This document shows, piece by piece, positions 52,701 to 61,132 of a stretch of DNA of 64,000 bases. The position numbers and the translations under genes were made by a program. Below the pieces are notes generated by a model. It ran no database searches and was not told where the DNA came from. It saw only the letters and a program-made list of their open reading frames with translations. Source of the stretch: JAEUNJ01 sp052035955 (lineage in GTDB: Bacteria > Pseudomonadota > Gammaproteobacteria > Burkholderiales > Rhodocyclaceae); the NCBI GenBank assembly GCA_052035955.1, contig JBPOHD010000013.1, positions 31,744-95,743 of the forward strand. The letters run 5' to 3'. Within the stretch, counting starts at the first letter, position 1. Every line of letters starts with the position of its first letter.

Positions 52701-53586
52701 CGTTGGTGGCCAGCACCACGCGCCGGCCCTGGTGGGGCGCGAAGACGCGGGCCTGCTCCTGGGCCGACTGGCGGGCGAACAGGGGCAGCACCTCGAGGCC
52801 CGGCGGGTGGTGCTTGCGCAGGGCCTCGGCGGCCTCGCGGATCTCCCGCTCGCCGGGCAGGAAGACCAGCACGTCGCCCGGGCCTTCCCGGTGCGCTTCC
52901 GACACCGCGTCCACGATGGCGTCCTGGATGTCGCGGTCCCTGGCGTCCTCCGGCGGCGGCCGGTAGCGCAGCTCGATGGGGAACAGGCGGCCCGACACCT
53001 CGATGACCGGTGCGTCGCCGGCGGGGCCGGCGCAGTGGCGGGCGAAGCGCTCGGCGTCGAGGGTGGCCGAGGTGACGATCACCTTCAGGTCCGGCCGGCG
53101 CGGCAGCAACTGCCGCAGGTAGCCGAGCAGGAAGTCGATGTTCAGGCTGCGCTCGTGGGCCTCGTCGATGATCAGCGTGTCGTAGGCCGCAAGCCGCGGG
53201 TCGCCCTGGGTCTCGGCGAGCAGGATGCCGTCGGTCATCAGCTTGATGTAGCTGTCGGGCGAACTGCGGTCCGTGAAGCGGATCTTGTAGCCCACGTGGC
53301 GGCCGAGTTCGCTCTTCAGCTCCTGGGCGATGCGGCTGGCCGTCGCCCGGGCGGCGATGCGCCGCGGCTGGGTGTGGCCGATCAGGCCGGCGCAGCCGCG
53401 CCCCAGTTCCAGGCAGATCTTCGGCAGCTGGGTGGTCTTGCCGGAACCGGTCTCGCCGCAGACGACGATCACCTGGTGCTCGCGAATGGCGCGGGCGATC
53501 TCCGCCCGCCGGGCGACGACGGGCAGGGCCTCGTCGTAGAGGATGGACGGCCGCGCCGCCAGGCGGGCCTCGCGGTCGAACTTCAA
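49774..53586 (-). CDS. hrpA: ATP-dependent RNA helicase HrpA, probably N-terminally shortened
   Basis: A large DEAH-box RNA helicase (about 1270 residues). It has GETGSGKT (44-51), TQPRRIAA, DEAH (141-144), SAT in VIVTSATLDAERF, and QRAGRCGR, then the long HrpA C-terminal domains. I place the start at the TTG at 53586, which overlaps the stop of the toxin gene (TTGA) and gives MKFDREARLAARPSILYDEALPV. Compared with E. coli HrpA, about 50 N-terminal residues are missing. The open frame continues to 53751 but only over the toxin gene. The toxin-antitoxin pair therefore appears to have replaced or displaced the original 5' end. Confidence 0.9.
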   Translation of the reverse strand: MKFDREARLAARPSILYDEALPVVARRAEIARAIREHQVIVVCGETGSGKTTQLPKICLELGRGCAGLIGHTQPRRIAARATASRIAQELKSELGRHVGYKIRFTDRSSPDSYIKLMTDGILLAETQGDPRLAAYDTLIIDEAHERSLNIDFLLGYLRQLLPRRPDLKVIVTSATLDAERFARHCAGPAGDAPVIEVSGRLFPIELRYRPPPEDARDRDIQDAIVDAVSEAHREGPGDVLVFLPGEREIREAAEALRKHHPPGLEVLPLFARQSAQEQARVFAPHQGRRVVLATNVAETSLTVPGIRYVVDTGLARVKRYSHRNKVEQLQVEPVAQSAAKQRAGRCGRVAAGICFRLYEEEDFAKRPAHTDPEILRSSLAGVILRMKSLHLGNVEDFPFLEAPLPRMVADGYQLLAELGAIDEASKELTPVGRELAKLPLDPKIGRMILAARERGCLREMLVIASALSVQDPRDRPQEAAAAADQAHAKWKDEKSEFLSWLKLWAAADEVWRHESSNKQRQWCRQNFVSWLRMREWRDVHGQLMTLCHEHSWKENQIDASYEAIHKALLAGLLGHLGLKSEDEPHYRGAREIRFFIHPGSALVKKAGRWIVAAELVETSRLFARCVARIEPEWLEEVGAHLVRRHVFDPHWEKGAGRAAAWERVTLHGLVLHAKRRVAYGGPGAPEKERREAREILIRNALVQGQVGEDWLARWRFLQHNLKLMREIEKLEHKSRRPDVLVDEELIHAFYDEAVPPDVVSLAAFERWRRDAERADPKRLFLQREQLMRHEAAGITTDAFPSRFRFRGQDWKLAYRHDPGAADDGVTLSLPLAALNQVPAQRCEWLVPGLLKEKVAALLKTLPQKYRHRLQPLDAFAGEFAGAAADAAGEGGELPDEPLVRALTQAVEEKLAMKLPLDAFRPGELRPHLSMNFRLIDEHGGTLDVSRALAELRARHGSRVEQGFARAAVKTEAAAAPGGAGASGGPGQAGAAAGWSFGPLPELLEVQVAGRTVVGFPALVDEGEGVRLAAFDTEEKAAAQHRRGLRRLFALALREQMKFVEKNLPRELALQFMALGTEKELREQVAAATLERTCLMEPLPADRAPFEARVAEAKGRVVLVGQEIARLAGALLGEYTALQKKLAALQKAFPQAHADIGQQLAGLMTKDFIVATPYDRLSHYPRYLKAAGLRLDKARADPARDARLMADWQSLARPWERERLALLKAGQRDPFLEDFRWLLEELRVALYAQELRTPSPVSVKRLQKMWEGRVR

Positions 53587-53924
53587 GCCTGGCCGAGCAA
53601 ACGCCGCAGTGCCGCCTCGACGTTCTTCCTGTCCTTGGCCCCCAGCATGCCGATCTGACCGCGGATCAGCCGGTGGTCGAGCGTGAACAGCTTGAAGCGC
53701 ACCAGGGATGGCGCCGGCAATCCGGCGGCGGCGAGGTCCAGGAGCTTGCAATCGAGCGGCCAGGGCGCGTTCCCCGCCGAGGTGACCATCGCCAGCACCG
53801 AGTGCCCGGCCGGCGCGTTGAACGCCTTGGCGTCGGAAAGCACCAGGGCGGGCCGGTTCTTCGTCGCCTGGCGGTCGGTGAACGGGAAGGGTACCCGCAG
53901 GACGGAAAAGCGCTCAAAGCCCAC
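53583..53924 (-). CDS. MazF/PemK-like toxin
   Basis: A 113-residue protein of the PemK/MazF endoribonuclease fold. The motif FSVLRVPFPFTDRQATKNRPALVLSD carries the family's beta hairpin and the RPALV core, and LFTLDHRLIRGQIGML occupies the expected later position. It overlaps the antitoxin gene by 11 bases and its stop overlaps the probable hrpA start. In known systems such toxins cut mRNA. Confidence 0.82.
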   Translation of the reverse strand: MGFERFSVLRVPFPFTDRQATKNRPALVLSDAKAFNAPAGHSVLAMVTSAGNAPWPLDCKLLDLAAAGLPAPSLVRFKLFTLDHRLIRGQIGMLGAKDRKNVEAALRRLLGQA

Positions 53925-54144
53925 GATAAGCCTCTTCGTCGGCGCTGCCGGCCCACTCCGACAGCGTCCCTTCCACGGCGCGCAGGTATTCGAGGTCCAG
54001 CGGCTGGGCCCGGCGCACGATCGCCGTGCCGTCGGTGCCGACTTCCCAGGTGATCATGTCGCCCGGCGCCACGTGCAACGCGGCGCGCACATCCTGCGGG
54101 ATCGTGGTCTGGCCCTTGGCGGTGATCTTGGCGACGGCGATCAT
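53914..54144 (-). CDS. AbrB/MazE-like antitoxin
   Basis: A 76-residue protein with the SpoVT-AbrB swapped-hairpin DNA-binding domain (AVAKITAKGQTTIPQDVRAAL ... GDMITWEV) and a C-terminal tail (LRAVEGTLSEWAGSADEEAYRGL) for toxin binding. The ribosome site GGAGGAAAGTC is strong. It should repress its own promoter together with the toxin. Confidence 0.85.
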   Translation of the reverse strand: MIAVAKITAKGQTTIPQDVRAALHVAPGDMITWEVGTDGTAIVRRAQPLDLEYLRAVEGTLSEWAGSADEEAYRGL

Positions 54145-54155
54145 GACTTTCCTCC

Positions 54156-54187
54156 GGTAATGACGTCCTTACCGCATTACCTTACCG
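54156..54187 (-). promoter_or_regulatory. Probable operator of the toxin-antitoxin pair
   Basis: Just before the antitoxin ribosome site lies an inverted repeat ggtaatg (54156-54162) / cattacc (54175-54181) with a 12-base spacer. A direct repeat ccttaccg occurs at 54167-54174 and 54180-54187. This is a typical layout for autoregulation by an AbrB-type antitoxin. The next 190 bases, up to the lipoprotein gene end, show nothing further. Confidence 0.6.
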
Positions 54188-54381
54188 GCCGCGCCGGCGC
54201 AGGTCAAGCCGAGGATTCCGGCTCGGGCTCGGTCACCGCCTTTTGCGGAGAAAGGACGTGCGAGGGCATCGCTGCCATCGGCTGCCGGTTCCGGATCGGG
54301 GGATCGCGCGGTCCTGCGAAGCATGGGCCGCCACCTTCCGGCGGACCGCATGCCGCTACCCGACATCGGCCATGGTCCTCC

Positions 54382-55485
54382 TCAGCGAGCCGGATCCGCC
54401 CGCCAGCCCTTGCCCGGCACCAGGCGCCGCCGCTCGCCGACCGCCCAGAGCTCGAACCGATCCCGCCCCACGGCGGCCTTGTCGAGGGCCGCCGGCAGGT
54501 CGTCCATGGGCGCCTCGACCGGCTCGTCGCACATGCGGAAGGCGCCCCAGTGCATGCCCATGGAATAGCGCGCGCCGACGTCGGCGTGGATGCGCACGGC
54601 CTCGGCGGGATCCACGTGCTGGTTGCCCATGAACCAGCGGGGCTCGTAGCAGCCGACCGGGATCATGGCCAGGTCGAAGCCGCCATGGCGGCGGCCGATC
54701 TCGCGGAAGACGGCGCCGTCGCCGTAACCGGTGTCGCCGGCGAAGTAGGCGCTGGCGCCCGCGCCGGAGAGGGCGTAGCCGCCCCAGAGCACGGCATTGG
54801 TGTCCCAGGGGGTGCGGCGGCTCCAGTGGCGGGCGGGCACCAGGTCCACCCGGACCCGGCTGGCGCCGCGGACGATCTCGGTGCCCTGCCACCAGTCGAG
54901 GGGGCGCACGTTGGCAATGCCCTGGTCGGCGAACCAGCGCTCCATGCCGAGGGGAACGATGAAGACGGGCGGCCCGCCCGGCTGCCGCTGCAGGGCCAGC
55001 ACGCTGGCCTCGTCCAGGTGGTCGTAATGGTTGTGGGAGACGAGGACGGCATCGATGGCCGGCAGGTCCGCCGCCTGCAGGGCCGGCGGCACGGCCCTCA
55101 GCGGCCCGAACCAGGTCACCGGGGAGGCCCGCTCCGAGAAGACCGGATCGGTGAGGATGTTCACGCCGTCCACCTGGACCAGCAGCGTCGCATGGCCGAT
55201 CCAGGTCACCCGCCAGCCTTCCTCCGGCCGGGCGAGGTCGGCGGAGGACAGCGGCAGGCGGGGCACCCGCTCCGCCCGTTGCGGGGTGGCCTCGTCCCAG
55301 AGGCGGTGCCACTGCCAGGACAGGAAACGCGAGAAACCGGGGTTGTGGGCCCCGTCCGGATTGCGGAAGCCCTCGGGCGTGTGGTGCGCCTTCGCCGGGT
55401 CGTAGTGGGGATTGGTCGTCGAGCAGGCGGCCAGGAGCAGGGCCGCGGCCAGCGCCGCACCCGCCCATGCCCTCCCGCCGCTCAT
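54382..55485 (-). CDS. Metallo-beta-lactamase-fold lipoprotein (NAPE-PLD/RomA-like)
   Basis: A 367-residue MBL-fold hydrolase with a lipoprotein signal (AGAALAAALLLAAC). The metal site is in SHNHYDHLD (H-x-H-x-D-H), with further ligands in ARHWSRRTPWDTNA, YFAGDTGYGDG and MGMHWGAF. The overall sequence resembles the NAPE-hydrolysing phospholipase D-like / UlaG-like MBL group, commonly annotated as MBL-fold metallo-hydrolase. It is likely anchored in the outer or inner membrane; the substrate is unknown. Confidence 0.87.
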   Translation of the reverse strand: MSGGRAWAGAALAAALLLAACSTTNPHYDPAKAHHTPEGFRNPDGAHNPGFSRFLSWQWHRLWDEATPQRAERVPRLPLSSADLARPEEGWRVTWIGHATLLVQVDGVNILTDPVFSERASPVTWFGPLRAVPPALQAADLPAIDAVLVSHNHYDHLDEASVLALQRQPGGPPVFIVPLGMERWFADQGIANVRPLDWWQGTEIVRGASRVRVDLVPARHWSRRTPWDTNAVLWGGYALSGAGASAYFAGDTGYGDGAVFREIGRRHGGFDLAMIPVGCYEPRWFMGNQHVDPAEAVRIHADVGARYSMGMHWGAFRMCDEPVEAPMDDLPAALDKAAVGRDRFELWAVGERRRLVPGKGWRADPAR

Positions 55486-55598
55486 GCGCCGATCCCGTCC
55501 ATGGGCCGATTCTATGCCAGGGCCCCGGGGCGACGACCGGCGGCGGCGGGTTGATGTAAGTCAGTTCCGGGGGGGCGGGGCCGCGCTAGCATGATTGA

Positions 55599-57137
55599 AT
55601 GAAGCTCGAGGGTTCCCCGCCCAACCACAGCCGGTTCTCCAGGCTGCGGCGCTACATCCGCCTGCTGCTGGCCATCAACCTGCTGGTGGGGGTCGGCGTG
55701 GCGGCCTTCTCCATCCTGTCGGCGCGGGACCGGAACATCCAGATGGAAGGCCAGCGCCTGCGCACCCTGGCCATCGCCCTGCGGGAAAACGCCGACGGGG
55801 TCCTGGCCGGCGCCGAACTGGCCCTGCGCGACCTTCGCCGCCAAGTGGAGGCCGGCGGCGGCCTGGCGGGGCTGGGCCCGACGGGAACCCACCTGGCGAT
55901 GCGCCGGGCCCTGGCCAACCTGCCCCCCCACTACAGCTTTTTCCTGACCGATGCCACGGGCCGGCTGGCCGCCCACAGCGTCGCCGACCCGGCCCCCGCC
56001 GTGGACCTCTCGGACCGGCCCTATTTCACCCGCCTGCGCGCCAATGCCGGGGACGAGGTCTTCATCAACGGCCTGACCAAGGCCCGGGCCACCGGGGAAT
56101 GGACCTTCTACCTGGCGCTGCCCGTGCGGGAACCCCACGGGAGCTTCGACGGAACCATCGCCATCGTGATCCAGCACAGCTACTTCGAGGCCTTCTACCG
56201 CCAGCTCGGGCTGGAAACCGACAGCTCCATCAACCTGGTGAAGACGGACGGCGCCCTGCTGGCCCGCATTCCCTTCCGGGAGGACGACGTCCTGGTGGAC
56301 CTGGGGGCGCATCCGGCCTTCCGGCGGGCCCTCGAACACCGGCGCGGCTACCTGATCACGGAAGACTCCGCCTTCAGCCGGACGTCCCGCATCATCGGCT
56401 TCGACCAGAGCCTGCGCTACCCGGTGATGGCGACGGCCACCCAGGGGACCTCGGAGGCCCTGCTGGCCTGGCGGGAAACCACCTGGCAAACCGTGGCCCT
56501 GGTGACGGCCGGCGTCTTCCTGTTCATGGCCATGGGGGCCTACCTGCTCTGGCAGTTGCGGCGGCTGGAGCAGGCGACCTACGAGACGGTCCACGACGCC
56601 CTCACCGGGCTCCACAACCGGCGCGGCTTCGACCGCATCGCCGGCGAGGAGTGGCACCGGGCCCGGCGGGAAAGGCAGGCCCTGTCCCTGCTGATGGTCG
56701 ACGTGGACGACTTCAAGAACTTCAACGACCTCTACGGGCACCTGGCCGGCGACCGCTGCCTGCGACGGGTCGCCCACGCCATCGACAGGTCCCTCAAGCG
56801 GCCGGCCGACTTCAGCGCCCGTTATGGCGGCGAGGAGTTCGTCTGCCTGCTCGCCAATACCGATGCCGAGGGGGCCCGGGAAGTGGCCCAGGCCATCGTC
56901 GCCGCGATGCGCGAGAAGAAGATTCCCCACGGCGGCTCCCGGGCGGCGGCCATCGTCACCGTCAGCGTCGGCGGCGCCACCTGGGAGCCCGGGGATGCCG
57001 GGCAGTTGTCGGACCTGGTGGCGGCGGCCGATGCCGCCCTCTACGAGGCGAAGGCCGAGGGCCGCGACCGGGTCTGCTACTGGGTCAGGGATGCCGCCGC
57101 CGGAGTCGCCACGGAGCGCGACGGCCGGACGAACTGA
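55599..57137 (+). CDS. Diguanylate cyclase with Cache-type sensor
   Basis: A 512-residue membrane protein. Helices near residues 20-40 and 298-318 bracket a periplasmic Cache-like sensor domain (segments SFFLTDATGRLAAHS, VDLSDRPYFTRLRAN and GSFDGTIAIVIQ). The GGDEF domain has the active-site GGEEF (410-414) and an inhibitory I-site RPAD (401-404), so it should make c-di-GMP with product feedback. It is transcribed alone, 207 bases before glnS. A possible link to the MshEN domain of the pilus ATPase is only functional inference. Confidence 0.92.
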   Translation: MKLEGSPPNHSRFSRLRRYIRLLLAINLLVGVGVAAFSILSARDRNIQMEGQRLRTLAIALRENADGVLAGAELALRDLRRQVEAGGGLAGLGPTGTHLAMRRALANLPPHYSFFLTDATGRLAAHSVADPAPAVDLSDRPYFTRLRANAGDEVFINGLTKARATGEWTFYLALPVREPHGSFDGTIAIVIQHSYFEAFYRQLGLETDSSINLVKTDGALLARIPFREDDVLVDLGAHPAFRRALEHRRGYLITEDSAFSRTSRIIGFDQSLRYPVMATATQGTSEALLAWRETTWQTVALVTAGVFLFMAMGAYLLWQLRRLEQATYETVHDALTGLHNRRGFDRIAGEEWHRARRERQALSLLMVDVDDFKNFNDLYGHLAGDRCLRRVAHAIDRSLKRPADFSARYGGEEFVCLLANTDAEGAREVAQAIVAAMREKKIPHGGSRAAAIVTVSVGGATWEPGDAGQLSDLVAAADAALYEAKAEGRDRVCYWVRDAAAGVATERDGRTN

Positions 57138-57345
57138 GGCGCCGCGAGGAATCCGGCGCCGGCACCGCCGGAACGCGCATTCCGGGCCCGGGAGCCGTGG
57201 GGGCGGCGCAGGCCCGCGGGAGGCCGGGTCCATCGGGATGTCCGCCCGGATTCGCCCCCCGGATGCCGGACCGGACCACCCCGGAGGCGGCGGCGGCAGG
57301 CCACCGGATACAATGGCGGCGTAGTCCTTCCTTCCCGCCACCGAC

Positions 57346-59109
57346 ATGTCCGCCCCAGCAGAGAAACCCGCCAACTTCATCCGCAACATCATCGATGCCG
57401 ACCTGGCGGCCGGCAAGCACGCGAACCGCCGCTGGTCGGGCAAGCCCGGCCCCGGCCCCCAGCAGGCGGCCGGCGACCTCGACGCGGCCCGCATCCGGAC
57501 CCGCTTTCCGCCGGAACCCAACGGCTACCTGCACTACGGCCATGCCAAGTCGATCTGCCTCAACTTCGGCCTGGCCCTGGATTACGGCGGCCGCTGCCAC
57601 CTGCGCTTCGACGACACGAACCCGGAGAAGGAGGAGCAGGAGTACGTCGATTCCATCGTGGATGCGGTCCATTGGCTGGGTTTCCGCTGGCAGGACGGGC
57701 GGGAGGACAACTGCTACTACGCCTCGGACTATTTCGGCTGGATGTACGAGTTCGCCGAGCAGCTGATCCGCGCCGGCCACGCCTACGTGGATTCCCAGAC
57801 GGCCGAGGAGATGCGGGCCAACCGCGGCACCCTGACCGAGCCGGGCCGCAACAGCCCCTACCGGGACCGCAGCCCCGCGGAGAACCTGGACCTCTTCCAC
57901 CGCATGCGGGCCGGCGAGTTCCCCGACGGCGCCCACGTGCTGCGGGCGAAGATCGACATGGCCTCCGGCAACATCAACCTGCGCGACCCGGCCATCTACC
58001 GCATCCGCCATGCCGAGCACCACAACACGGGCAACGAATGGTGCGTGTACCCGATGTACACCTACGCCCATCCCATCGAGGATGCCCTGGAGAACATCAC
58101 CCATTCCATCTGCACCCTGGAGTTCGAGGACCAGCGGCCCTTCTACGACTGGCTGCTGGAGCGCCTGGCCGAGGGCGGCCTGCTGGAACGGCCCCTGCCG
58201 CAGCAGATCGAGTTCGCGCGGCTCAACCTCTCCTACGTGGTGCTCTCCAAGCGCAAGCTGATCCAGCTCGTCGAGGAGAAGCACGTGGACGGCTGGGACG
58301 ACCCGCGCATGCCGACCCTGGTCGGCGCCCGCCGCCGCGGCTTCACGCCCGAGGGCTTCCGCCTGTTCGCCGAGCGCATCGGCGTCTCCAAGGCCGATTC
58401 CTGGATCGACATGAGCGTGCTCGAGGACTGCATGCGCGAGCACCTCAACGAGGCGGCGGAGCGCCGCATCGCCGTCCTCGATCCGCTGAAGCTGGTCATC
58501 GACAACTTCCCCGCCGATGCCGAGGAAAGCTGCGAGGCGCCCAACCATCCGCTGAAGCCGGAACTGGGCAAGCGGTCCATCCCCTTCACCCGGGAGCTGT
58601 GGATCGAGCGCGAGGACTTCATGGAAGTCCCGGCCAAGGGCTACCACCGCCTCCATCCCGGCGGCATGGCGCGCCTGCGCTACGGCTACGTCGTCAAGTG
58701 CACCGGCTGCGAGAAGGATGCCGACGGCAACGTGATCGCCGTCCATTGCGAATACCTGCCGGAGACCAAGTCGGGCACGGCGGGGGCGGACAGCGTCAAG
58801 GTGAAGGGCAACCTGCACTGGATCTCGGCCCGCCACGCCTGCGCCGCCGAGGTGCGCCTCTACGACCGGCTGTTCGCGGCGGAAAGTCCCGGGGCGGGCG
58901 GCCGCGACTTCATCCAGGACCTGAACCCGGCCTCGAAGCGGCTCATCACCGCCCAGCTGGAGCCGGCCCTGCGCGATGCCGCGCCGGAGGACCGCTTCCA
59001 GTTCGAGCGCCACGGCTACTTCGTCGTGGACCGGGTGGACAGCCGGCCCGGCGTCCCCGTCTTCAACCGGGCGGTGACCCTGAAGGACTCCTGGGCCAAG
59101 GGCCGCTAG
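57346..59109 (+). CDS. glnS: Glutaminyl-tRNA synthetase
   Basis: A 587-residue class I synthetase. The HIGH-type motif is PEPNGYLHYGHAKSI (HYGH at 63-66), with DDTNPEKEEQEYVDSI next. The KMSKS-type loop is VVLSKRK near residue 300. The catalytic domain is followed by the two anticodon-binding beta-barrels. The segment DGWDDPRMPTLVGARRRGF is typical of GlnRS. The start is the ATG at 57346. Confidence 0.97.
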   Translation: MSAPAEKPANFIRNIIDADLAAGKHANRRWSGKPGPGPQQAAGDLDAARIRTRFPPEPNGYLHYGHAKSICLNFGLALDYGGRCHLRFDDTNPEKEEQEYVDSIVDAVHWLGFRWQDGREDNCYYASDYFGWMYEFAEQLIRAGHAYVDSQTAEEMRANRGTLTEPGRNSPYRDRSPAENLDLFHRMRAGEFPDGAHVLRAKIDMASGNINLRDPAIYRIRHAEHHNTGNEWCVYPMYTYAHPIEDALENITHSICTLEFEDQRPFYDWLLERLAEGGLLERPLPQQIEFARLNLSYVVLSKRKLIQLVEEKHVDGWDDPRMPTLVGARRRGFTPEGFRLFAERIGVSKADSWIDMSVLEDCMREHLNEAAERRIAVLDPLKLVIDNFPADAEESCEAPNHPLKPELGKRSIPFTRELWIEREDFMEVPAKGYHRLHPGGMARLRYGYVVKCTGCEKDADGNVIAVHCEYLPETKSGTAGADSVKVKGNLHWISARHACAAEVRLYDRLFAAESPGAGGRDFIQDLNPASKRLITAQLEPALRDAAPEDRFQFERHGYFVVDRVDSRPGVPVFNRAVTLKDSWAKGR

Positions 59110-59376
59110 CGATTCCCGATACATGACAAGCGCTTGGCCCGCGGGCCGGGTGCGCCGAGGGTGGCGGGTGACCGCCGGCAGTTCGTGGCCGCCGACCACC
59201 CACGGCATTCCCGGAGCGGGCCGGCGGGGCGCCCTGCGCAGCGAAGTCGAGGAGGAGGCGCCGACCGGCCCGGTCGGCGCCGGGGGCCATGAGCGGAGCA
59301 GGGTGCCCCGGCGGCCCGCGCCAGCACCCTACGCCGCGACTCCTCGTTTCACACCGGCGGCAGCGCCGGCGGAATG
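59110..59376. other. Intergenic region with no recognised gene
   Basis: The convergent gap between glnS and yggX (313 bases with the terminator below). It holds a ggcccgcgggcc palindrome near its start and several GC-rich inverted repeats. I see no gene, RNA or clear regulatory site in it. Confidence 0.6.
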
Positions 59377-59402
59377 CAAAAGGGCCGCCCGCGGGCGGCC
59401 CT
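59377..59402 (-). terminator. Terminator of the yggX unit
   Basis: On the minus strand the stem AGGGCCGCCC / GGGCGGCCCT has almost no loop and is followed by TTTT. It lies 20 bases after the yggX stop and could also stop readthrough from glnS. Confidence 0.75.
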
Positions 59403-59422
59403 CTCGCTGCGGCGTCCGGCGC

Positions 59423-59695
59423 TCAGGCGCGGGGCGGCACGAAGCCCGAGGCGGCGTCGGCGCCGTCGCCGAAGAAGTGCTTGGTCACCTGCTCGGCCAG
59501 GTACTTGCGGGCCTGGGGATCGGCCAGGTTGAGGCGGTTCTCGTTGATCAGCATGGTCTGCAGGCGGATCCACTGCTGCCAGGCTTCCTTGGAGACGTTC
59601 TCGTAGAGGCGCTTGCCGAGTTCGCCCGGCATGGGAGGGAAGTCGAGGCCCTCCGCCTCGCGGCCGAGTTTCACGCAATTGACCGTACGTGCCAT
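59423..59695 (-). CDS. yggX: Probable Fe(2+)-trafficking protein YggX
   Basis: A 90-residue YggX family protein: ARTVNCVKLGREAEGLDFPPMPGELGKRLYE with the conserved Cys at position 7, then WQQWIRLQTMLINENRLNLADPQARKYL. YggX protects iron-sulfur clusters from oxidation. The ribosome site AGGAAG is good. It follows argA by 86 bases. Confidence 0.96.
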   Translation of the reverse strand: MARTVNCVKLGREAEGLDFPPMPGELGKRLYENVSKEAWQQWIRLQTMLINENRLNLADPQARKYLAEQVTKHFFGDGADAASGFVPPRA

Positions 59696-59781
59696 GGGGT
59701 TCTTCCTTTTTCGGGACGGGATGGCGGAGATTCTAGCCCATCCCGTCCGCCGCCCCGCCGGGGCCGGGGCCGTCGGCGCCG

Positions 59782-61128
59782 CTAGAGCGCCTTGACCAGC
59801 ACCTTCGAGCGGCGCTGCAGGTTGTAGAGCTCCCGCTTGGCATCGGGCAGCGCATCCAGTCCCTGCTCCCCGAAGCCCCGTTCCACGAACCAGTGGGCGG
59901 TGCGCGTGGTGAGCACGAAGAGCCGGCGCAGCTTGGCCTTGCGGGCCCGGGCCTCGATGTGGCGCAGCAGCTGGTCGCCGTAGCCGAGGCGGCGGTACTC
60001 GGGCATCACCGCCAGGCAGGCGAGTTCCGCCGCCTTGTCCCGGGAGAAGGGATAGAGGGCGGCGCAGCCGACGATCACGCCGTCATGGACCAGCACCGAG
60101 AACTGCGTGATCTCCATCTCCAGGCGCTCCCGGCCCCGCTTGACCAGGGTGCCGTCGGCCTCCAGCGGCGCGATCAGGTTGAGCACCGCGCCGACGTCGT
60201 CCGCCGTCGCGTCGCGCAGCCCGGCCAGCGGCGCCCGCGTCAATACCGTGCCGACGCCGTCGCGGGTGAAGAATTCCATCAGCATCGCCCCGTCGGCCGT
60301 CCGGTCGAGGAAGTGCACCCGGCCGACGCCGTTGCGGCAGGCCCGCAGGCCGCCCGGCAGGACGCGGGCGATCTCCGGCGCCTGCTTCGCCTTCTGGGCC
60401 AGGGCTTCCGCCTCGTCGGCGGTCAGGGCGTCCACCAGGTGCCCCTTGCGGTCCACCACGCCGGGGGCATCGCAGAGGTAGATCAGCTTGTCGGCCTGGA
60501 TGGCGACGGCCACGGCTTCGGCCACCTCCTCCCAGGCCAGGTTGAAGATCTCCCCCGAGGGCGACATGCCGATGGGCGTGATCAGCACCACGTTCTCCTG
60601 GGCCAGGTCGGCCTGGATCTCCTCGGCGACGATCTTGCGCACGCCGCCGGTGTATTGGTAGTCCACCCCGTCGACCACGCCGACCGGCTTGGCGGTGATG
60701 AAGTTGCCGCCGGTGACCCGCAGGTAGCCGCCGGCCAGGGGCGTGTTGGGCAGGCCCTGGGAAAGCAGGGCCTCGATCTCCAGGCGGGTCACGCCCATGG
60801 CCCGCTTGACGCATTCCAGGGCCTCGCCGTCGGTCACCCGCAGGCCCTTGTGGAAGCGCGGCGTCAGGCCGCGGCCGCGCATCTCCGCATCGATCTGCGG
60901 CCGGGCGCCGTGCACCAGCACGAGCCGGATCCCGATGCTGTCCAGCAGCGCGATGTCGTGGATCAGGGCCAGGGGCCGCGCCGTCTCCAGCACCTCGCCG
61001 CCGAAGGCGATGACGAAGGTGCGGCCCCGGAAGGCATGGATGTAGGGGGCGGCCTGCCGCACCCAGGCCACCAGGGCCGGGTCGGCCGCCGCCCGGGCCG
61101 GAAGCTGCGTTTCCTCGTCCTTCGCCAT
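59782..61128 (-). CDS. argA: N-acetylglutamate synthase
   Basis: A 448-residue two-domain ArgA. An N-terminal amino-acid-kinase-like domain (about 1-290; FVIAFGGEVLE, LVLVHGARPQIDAEM, TPIGMSPSGEIFNL) is followed by a C-terminal GNAT acetyltransferase domain (about 295-448; acetyl-CoA segment LACLAVMPEYRRLGYGDQLL). It makes N-acetylglutamate, the first step of arginine synthesis, and members are inhibited by arginine through the kinase-like domain. It starts four bases after the phosphotransferase gene. Confidence 0.96.
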   Translation of the reverse strand: MAKDEETQLPARAAADPALVAWVRQAAPYIHAFRGRTFVIAFGGEVLETARPLALIHDIALLDSIGIRLVLVHGARPQIDAEMRGRGLTPRFHKGLRVTDGEALECVKRAMGVTRLEIEALLSQGLPNTPLAGGYLRVTGGNFITAKPVGVVDGVDYQYTGGVRKIVAEEIQADLAQENVVLITPIGMSPSGEIFNLAWEEVAEAVAVAIQADKLIYLCDAPGVVDRKGHLVDALTADEAEALAQKAKQAPEIARVLPGGLRACRNGVGRVHFLDRTADGAMLMEFFTRDGVGTVLTRAPLAGLRDATADDVGAVLNLIAPLEADGTLVKRGRERLEMEITQFSVLVHDGVIVGCAALYPFSRDKAAELACLAVMPEYRRLGYGDQLLRHIEARARKAKLRRLFVLTTRTAHWFVERGFGEQGLDALPDAKRELYNLQRRSKVLVKAL

Positions 61129-61132
61129 CAGC

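Noticed and set aside
49753..53658. A 1301-codon open frame on the plus strand
   Set aside because: It lies exactly opposite hrpA, a clear helicase. Its composition (Gly/Gln/His-rich) is what GC-rich antisense reading gives.
53587..53751. Extension of hrpA to a start at 53751
   Set aside because: These 55 codons lie over the toxin gene and encode an Arg/Pro/Gly-rich string unlike any HrpA N-terminus.
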